NCBI GenBank assembly: GCA_037074705.1
Contig: CM073590.1
Coordinates: 2,478,001-2,542,000, forward strand
DNA: 64,000 nucleotides
Reading direction: 5' to 3'
Source of the DNA: Zhengitettix transpicula
Lineage: Eukaryota > Arthropoda > Insecta > Orthoptera > Tetrigidae
The notes beneath the pieces are model-generated. The model did no database searches. It had not been told where the DNA came from and was given only the letters and a program-made list of their open reading frames with translations. The position numbers and the translations under genes are program-made. Of the stretch, positions 57,675-64,000 are shown one piece after another. The stretch's first letter is position 1. Each line of letters begins with the position of its first letter.

Positions 57675-57905
57675 AAATACAGACAAAATAAGTGCTAATA
57701 TATATACCACACAACGTTTCTGGGGATCCTTGCCCCTTTCTTCAAGTGCTAAGAACAGCCTAGAGCGACACAACTGCACTCATCAGTTGACAAAACTCAA
57801 AAGGTTTAGTCACTCTAAGTTCATGTTAGCACCTGAAGAAAGGGACAAGGATCCCCAGAAACGTAGTGTGGTATTTATATTAGCACTTATTTTGTCTGTA
57901 TTTGG
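57675..57905. repeat. Inverted pair of Penelope-like termini
   Basis: The left arm (57675-57752, reverse) and right arm (57824-57905, forward) are near-identical inverted copies of about 80 bases with a 70-base spacer. In the right arm GCAC directly precedes CTGAAGA (57833-57839). A GGGA/TCCC stem follows, then GAAACGTA (57858) and GTGT, which can pair with the GCAC. This order of stem I, core, stem II, core and cleavage-type base matches a type I hammerhead with a dimer-type short stem III. A worn A-A/C-A step at the base of stem II weakens it. Confidence 0.55.
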
Positions 57906-57908
57906 TAA

Positions 57909-58398
57909 TCTTAGGTCAAATATTTTAAATAACAACGCGAAGCTCAAAATATATAAAACTATTATAAGACCAGTTGTGATTTACTGATGCGAGACATGGA
58001 CCATGACAAGTACAGACGAAAAGATGTCAGGTACTTTTGAGCGACGGATCTTGAGAAGGATATATGGCTCTAAAAAGAATAATGATGGTAGCTACATGAT
58101 TCTAATGAACCATGAGCTGGACAATCTGATTAATCAAGCAAATATCTTAAGGTACGTGAAGAGGAGAAGAACTGCATGGTTTGGACATGTGATGAAGATG
58201 GGTGAGAACAGAACACATAAGAAAATTATGTTGTGGAATCCGGAGGGACGAAGAATAAGTGGAAGGCCTCGGTTACGACGGATAGACGGAGTTGAGGAGG
58301 ATATGAGGAAGACGGGAGTACGAGGATGGAGACGACTGGCGAATGATAGGGGAGAATGGAATAATAAACCCATCCAGGGTTGTAAAGCCAATAATTGA
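57909..58398 (+). pseudogene. RTE-like LINE ORF2 C-terminus
   Basis: LRSNILNNNAKLKIYKTIIR, then PVVIY, a stop where Gly of YGCETWT is expected, and CETWTMTSTDEKM. The frame then stays open to 58398: FERRILRRIYGS, LINQANILRYVKRRRTAWFG, HVMKMGENR, EGRRISGRPRLRRIDGVEED and GWRRLANDRGEW. This is the well-known C-terminal tail of insect endonuclease-reverse transcriptases. It is the best-preserved coding remnant in the window: 131 codons with no frameshift. The RT catalytic part is absent. It starts right after the inverted Penelope-like pair, which may have been inserted there. Confidence 0.82.
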
Positions 58399-60772
58399 AA
58401 AAAAAAATTGGCAATCTTTCTTATTATTATATTTATTTCCGTTAACGATATATAGAAAGGTGAATGTTCAATTTTTTTTTCCCTGAAGTTTTGCAGTAAC
58501 AGAAGAGGGGAGCAAGGTTCCTTCAACACACACAAGATATGCATATCATAACTTTAACATCTGTTGTTATTCGTTCATTTTGAAGAAAAGGCATTCAATT
58601 GGATTGATTTCTTCCTCCTGAGTATTCTCTAGCTTAGTCCAGCTGTCCGCATTTCGTGAAAAGAGATTGACTCACAGCACTTGTTTATGCTGTCTTCCGT
58701 CGCAGGAAGGCAGAGAGACAAATTAAATTCATTTACCAATTGAGTTGAAAAGTTCAAATTATCAAATAATTTATCACGCGAAATTTTATAATACACCCTT
58801 GAGACAAAATCTTCCATTCATGGAAATTGACATAATTTAAACGGAGTGAAATTTACGTCATGAAATAAATAAAATAAAAACTGTTGGTCGCAATATAAAA
58901 ACTTTCTCTTAGAGATTTAATCTCTTCCAATCAGTAGTTTAAAACAAAATATCAAATGTGACTGTTCTTGTCTGAATTATGGGTTGTAACAGATTGCAGT
59001 GGTGACTTTCTTTCAATGTCATTGCTTGCGCTTCTCACTGACCCACTTCTTCTGCGAGAGTGAGAACGTCGCTGGTGAAGAGGCATGTTTACACACATTG
59101 GGCGTTTCCTTATGTTTTCAACCAGCAGGAACTATCCTCGAATAACATAAACAAGTAGGTGATACTTTATTACAGTTAACACGAGTGTGTTAATGTAAGG
59201 TCGCGTGCCTACACGTGAATCGTCGCTTCGTCAATACGTGGAAACGTAAAGCTGAGATATTAGCTGCCCGTCGGACGAAAATTATTCATTTAATAAACTT
59301 ATTTTTAAATTTATTCTGAACTTTCGTAAAAATTCTCAAACTGTCGAAATAGTAGTAGGAACAAAATTGATATTTGTGAATATGTTATGCTGAACGATCC
59401 GCCAAAAATAAACTTGAAGTTATTTCTAGAGTTTGAATATACCAAGTAGTTCCTGAAGTACCAGAACTGACGTATAGCTGGCGGGTAATTGTTTGAAAAT
59501 CAAAAGTTGTCTAAAGCTGAAGTTTGAAGATCCTGCATTGAAATTTAAATAATAATTACTTTTAATGAAAATTGAAAATGTTCACTATCTTTATAGGTTT
59601 TTAACCCGTTTCCTAAATCAAAGTCGGTGTAAATCTTCCTTTTATTCCCCAATTTCGGGAGAATATTTAATTTTTTGAGACAGGAAGTCACAGTTACAAC
59701 ACGCTTCAGAGCTTGAATGTAGCTAACTAAATTTGAGGTCAGCTAGTTTAACAGTTCTTCCCCGAAGATGGACATCACTGCCGAGTGTTATCAATAAAAG
59801 ATCTTCATTACTTCTTCAGTTAACTCGATTGCATTGTCTCCTTTATTTTCCGAATGTGAATGTTCGGTTCTACGGAAACGCTATTGTTTACGAGGAAATT
59901 CTGAGTATATCGTTTGTCTTGTCGATCTAGCATCCTGCAATAACCTTTGTCCATATCAATAAATCGTCATAATGTCCATCAATAATCTTAAAGTATGCTC
60001 ATAAATCAGTTTATTCTAGTCATTAGAATACATTAATATTAATGTAAAATTATTGCAGTTTAGGTGTTTCAAATTTCTGAACATTACTATTTAAACTATT
60101 GTTTTCGGAATATGAGCACCTAAACAGAAAGAAGATTATATTATTTATTAACTTAATTACTGAAGAAATGGAACCACGCCTGTAAATTAATTCTGTATCT
60201 CTAGGATTAATCGAGGAATGGAGTGATGTGCGGCAAAGTATTTAAGAATATGCCAGAATTTGAACGAATAATTTCATGAGCGACACGCTAAAAACACTAA
60301 AATAAACGTAATTAACGCCGATCAGTAAATAAAGTTGATTTGCGGTAAATACTATGGGTTACTACAACCGTTTATGGTCACGTCTAAGATAATGTTCATG
60401 GAGGCAATTTTCACACTATTTTTGGAGTTTAAGATTGTACTTCGAAATTGTCGTTTTCCGGGATTCACAGTTCGATGTTACCGCGGGACTTGACTGCAGT
60501 GTTTCATAACACAAAAATATTACTAACTACGGTTGAATAAAGAAAAAGAAAAAGTAAAATATTATTCTGAAATGCGTGAACATGAGCATCTGTCTAATAG
60601 TCTGAGACGACGCCACTAAGTTGTGTTCGTACTGTGAGTAACTATCACCTTCTCTATAACGTCGGAACCCTTAACATTATTTTACAATACTAGTATTTTT
60701 GACCGCGTCTAACAATTTATTTTGAAGGATAAAAAAAGCATCATTATTTTCAATTATTTTTTGGAAGTTTAT
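58399..60772. other. Unassigned AT-rich DNA
   Basis: No repeat family or gene recognised. Frames at 58629-58817 (minus) and 59733-59930 (plus) have no motif. A (AAAAAG)n-like scrap lies near 60541. Confidence 0.4.
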
Positions 60773-61749
60773 TGTACAAACGAAACATAACAAATACTGC
60801 TGATTAACAAAACATAAGATATTTGTTTTTGTCTGTTTAAAAACACACACAACTGAATAACATGTATGCATATTATAATAAACAACTGATAAGCTTAATT
60901 AAATGAATCATTTAACAACATTTACTAAGCTTAAAAGGAATTTATTATTGTTGATAAATTTTACAATTTACAAAACCTATTTTCATGCCGAATTTAATCC
61001 ATTTAAACAAATACTTTAATTTTCATTTATTAATTCGTCGAATCTCTTATCTCAGGGTCACTACTGGGTTTGATAATTAAAACAAAATCAATGTATAAAC
61101 TGTCAATTAACAATTCAAATATAAAAAATAAGTGAAAATAAAGCTGAACGCAATGAAAACTGAACGGAATCTGACTCTACCCTTTTAATTATCGTTAACA
61201 AATTTGTATAAAAGTATTGTTACTTACGAACCGTCTGTCTGGTACCAGAAAAATCAATTTTACCTCGTTCAGACACCTTTACACACTTTAATTTAATATC
61301 AGGCCTTGGTTTTCACTGATTCTACACTTCTCTTTAAAATTTGGCAAGATTTGCTGTATTTGGTTGACTGCTCCGCTCCACAATACTCTCTGTTCTCTGG
61401 ATCAATTCCTCCACGAAGATTTTGGAAAGTTCTACTCTGTCAAAACTGCTATTACTTTCCAATATTTACGATGCAATACTTCCGTGAATGTTTTACTTTG
61501 TATTAATTCACAACTTTAACTGGTAATACATTAACGACGTCTAGTCTCTACTCAAGTTTTATTTGTTCTGTCTCATGCAATGTTTCGCCGCCAACTGGTC
61601 TTTCTCCAAGCGCATACTCAGTTCTCTAAGCGCGGTCTCCATTGTTAAACAAAGGAAAAACCCGCCTTCATTGTCGCCTTTACTCATTCGTACCGCTAAC
61701 AATTTAATTATATTAAAAACAATTAATGGACTGTTTAATTGGCATTACA
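60773..61749 (-). mobile_element. LTR-like unit E
   Basis: The right end is TTGGCATTACA (61749), followed by ATATATATTGTG. Core: CTCAGGGTCACTACTGGGTT (about 61051) and CTGTCTGGTACCAGAAAAA (61237), preceded by TTACTTACGAAC, the conserved splice-donor-like block in reverse. It is closest to R2 at 30.0-31.0 kb. The left end is not clear; TGTACAAACG at 60773 is a guess. The plus frame 61306-61506 inside is not conserved. Confidence 0.58.
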
Positions 61750-63309
61750 ATATATATTGTGTTCACGACTTTCGGTGCAGTTACGTATCACGCTGTAAAT
61801 GGGGGTTATTTTCACGTTATTTTCATAAATTAACTAATTTTAGCATGATGTTACTATATTTTCGGATGTAATAATGACTGATTTAGAGCGAACACTATAG
61901 ATGTTGCTGGTTTTGTTAACATGCAAGTAGAACTGGTTTCATTAGAGAAGGCCAGCAAATCTATATGTGTAAAAACAATTGATATATGTATTTCTGTATG
62001 TTCCGTATACACATGAACGCAAGAAATAATTTCAACCAAACTTGGTGCATATATGACATACAATATAAGACAAAACACTGCGGTATAAGACGTCCCAAAC
62101 ATCCCTAGGGGAGAGGGATGAAATTCGAAAATATTCCTGCCTAATCTCCAGTTTTCGGAACTGCTGAGATTAATATTAACACTCCCTTTGAGTCTAATCC
62201 AACATATATATAGGGATGAGATGGGGTTATAAAATATTCAAAATTCATACTTTTTGGGCTCGATTACCATGACAATGAAGCTGAAGTTCATTCTCCGTGG
62301 CAATCACACGTGTTTGCAGAATAGAAGAATATTAAACTTATTATAAACTATTCATATTTGCTTACCTTGACGATATCCAACTATTTAAATTTATTAGTAA
62401 GTTTAATTAATGAAGGATTGTTTATTGATTATGCTTATGTTTATGCGATATTTCATAAATATAAAAATTTTCTTAACAGTATCACGGATGCAACAGTTTA
62501 ACAATTCATGATCCAGAAGAGGTTTCAAAATTTGAATAATATAAGCGTTGATATATTAACTACATTAATGTGAAAAACACCAGTCCATTATTCAGAAAAC
62601 TTAATATAAAATTTAAAAGACGAAGTTTTATCACTAATTGGGACCTCTGCAGGTGTATATTTCAATTAAATTGTGTTCGTTAAATAATAATGATTAAAAT
62701 TTTATAATAAATATTCTGACTAATAATCTGGTATTATTTCACAGCTATTTCAAAAGGTGTCAGGTTAATATAACTATTAACTAAATTTTTTTCTGACGCC
62801 GTAATTAATCAAGTATTGGATTTTAAATTAAGTTTGCATGATTTGAAATGGACTTCCATCATATTAACACCTCCTTTCCATCACACTTATTTTAATCAAT
62901 AATCTTTACGTCGCGTCTAGTTCTGTAAATAGTACGAAGGAAGTTGACGCCCATGAAGCATGATAGAGAATACTAACAATAGTCAATGAAGTTTCCTTTG
63001 TCAGGATTGATTGGTTAGACCACTAATATTACATTTACATGTAGGAGTACATGTACACGTGATTCACTTCTAGAAACAGATACGAGTTTTTTGTTAGTAG
63101 AAACACGCAAAAATGAGGGAGGCAAGCGAAAGGGGGCGGAATGCAAAGTTATCAAGGAGAGAATAGAATTGCATTTAACGTCAGATTTGTGATCACAAGC
63201 AGGTTAGTATTCTGAAACAATAATATATGCCGCAACGTAAGGAACGTAATGTAACGCGTTAAAAGTGCATAAGTGATAGTATAAACATAAAGGAAGGACT
63301 AGACTGATG
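61750..63309. other. Unassigned DNA with a possible repeat scrap
   Basis: At 62030-62140 TTCAACCAAACTTGGTGCAT, CAAACATCCCTAGGGGAGAG and GGATGAAATTCGAAAAT look like part of an interspersed repeat, perhaps the Helitron-like array family, but I cannot align it well. The rest shows nothing. Confidence 0.35.
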
Positions 63310-63650
63310 TCTCAGAACGCACACGAACTCTTTCAGCTCAGTTCATGGTTACGCTTGGGTAGATTGCCATCGGAAAGGCATCTGCAAGAATTGTTGTTTG
63401 TTCCCATTGGAACAGTCTGCCAGCTGCCTCCATATCTGGTTGAGGCATGGGGATCTGAATGTGGCGTCCCCAGAGCTAAATTCGCATCTAGTCATGGGAA
63501 GATCGTGGGATAAATTTCGACCAACTAGGTTCAGGTTTCCCTGGCGGTTTTCCCTACATCACAATTACGTTGCCCTAGTTAACCCGTGGATGTCTTAGTA
63601 TCCCTTCTGCGTCCCACCTTTCTATCCCGTCCTTGCTATTATGGAATTTG
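63310..63650 (+). repeat. Family G, diverged sense copy
   Basis: GTTCCCATTGGAACAGTCTG, CCAGCTGCCTCCATATCTGG, TTGAGGCATGGGGAT and GTCATGGGAAGATCGTGGGA follow the family order. It ends near GCGTCCCACCTTTCTATCCC. It is the most diverged copy. The overlapping frames 63307-63598 derive from it. Confidence 0.65.
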
Positions 63651-63779
63651 CAACAATCTCTTAAAATATAAAAGTGTCATGTTTAACTACAATAAGTAAA
63701 TTACTTCAAATTTAGACAATTTATTTCCCCGTCCATCATAACATTGATTGAATCGTTCAGCAAAATTCACAACGCTAGG

Positions 63780-64000
63780 GTTAAAACCTCCTCTCTCACC
63801 TCCAATATCCAACCTCTACAGTCAGCATTCTCGCACCTAGAGCTTTGGTCCAAACAATGGTGAATCAGCATAAATCCCACAAAATAAGTAGCCGTTCCAT
63901 TCACACTAACCAAAAATCCTCCTCTGCACATCTCCCTCTATCTAAACAACGCAGAAATACCAACAAAAACAGAAACCACCTACCTAGCACTCCTCTTCGA
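63780..64000 (+). pseudogene. LINE reverse transcriptase fragment, cut by window end
   Basis: In one frame with stops: SNIQPLQSAFSHLELWSKQW, a stop, ISINPTK, a stop, VAVPFTLTKNPPLHISLYLN and NAEIPTKTETTYLALLF. This is the post-catalytic part of a jockey-group RT (L..W...W.I.IN..K....F, then LN...IP....YLG..FD). TGG to TGA and a second change explain the two stops. The element continues beyond 64000, where the thumb, and perhaps more, should lie. Confidence 0.75.

Noticed and set aside
58134..58544. 136-codon minus frame as a gene
   Set aside because: It is the antisense shadow of the RTE-like ORF2 C-terminus on the plus strand.

Overview
The window looks like 64 kb of arthropod, most probably insect, nuclear DNA. 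It is AT-rich, full of short AT and CA tracts, and packed with decayed eukaryotic transposable elements typical of insects: mariner, a second Tc1/mariner-type transposase family, I-like and RTE-like LINEs, a Penelope-like element, a tRNA-derived SINE, a Helitron-like element, and LTR-type repeats. The species cannot be fixed from sequence alone; a hemimetabolous insect is a guess. I see no host protein-coding gene, rRNA or functional tRNA. Almost all short open frames are chance frames in AT-rich DNA or frames inside repeats.

Layout. 0-9 kb: a foldback pair of a dispersed retroposon-like repeat ('family G'), a degenerate minisatellite, one reverse unit of the Helitron-like repeat, an I-like LINE (RT plus RNase H) and a transposase relic with an internal tandem duplication. 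9-19 kb: sparse; Penelope-terminus-like hairpin motifs, a mariner tail, a duplicated about 190 bp segment, G copies, a SINE relic. 19-20.4 kb: a tandem array of about 0.3 kb units ending in a Helitron-style hairpin plus CTAG. 21.8-25.6 kb: an LTR-like element, a transposase broken by an inversion, and a near full-length dead mariner with both terminal repeats. 25.7-28.5 kb: a G copy and a hairpin element carrying a SINE. 28.9-33.1 kb: four same-orientation LTR-like units head to tail, separated only by AT tracts. 33-40 kb: G copies in otherwise featureless DNA. 40.3-41.3 kb: an LTR-like unit. 41.3-46.4 kb: nothing recognised. 46.4-48.7 kb: an RTE-like LINE fragment and a Penelope-like element with a GIY-YIG-type end. 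49.4-55.4 kb: a second dense LTR-like cluster with a LINE RT fragment. 55.4-58.4 kb: G copy, Penelope-like termini and an RTE C-terminus. 60.8-61.7 kb: another LTR-like unit. 63.3-64 kb: G copy and a LINE RT running off the end.

The most interesting signal is the LTR-like family. At least ten units of about 1-1.2 kb begin TGTAAT or TGTAGT, mostly end ATTACA, and mostly sit in (AT)n. Several carry at the 3' end one to three copies of a short unit made of the LTR end plus a motif like a lysine-tRNA primer-binding site (TGGCG..CAACGTGGGGC). Subfamilies that otherwise differ share a core. A second thread is Penelope-like termini with hammerhead-ribozyme-like cores (CTGAAGA, stem, GAAAC), mostly as inverted pairs. 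All function is inferred; no intact element ORF is present.
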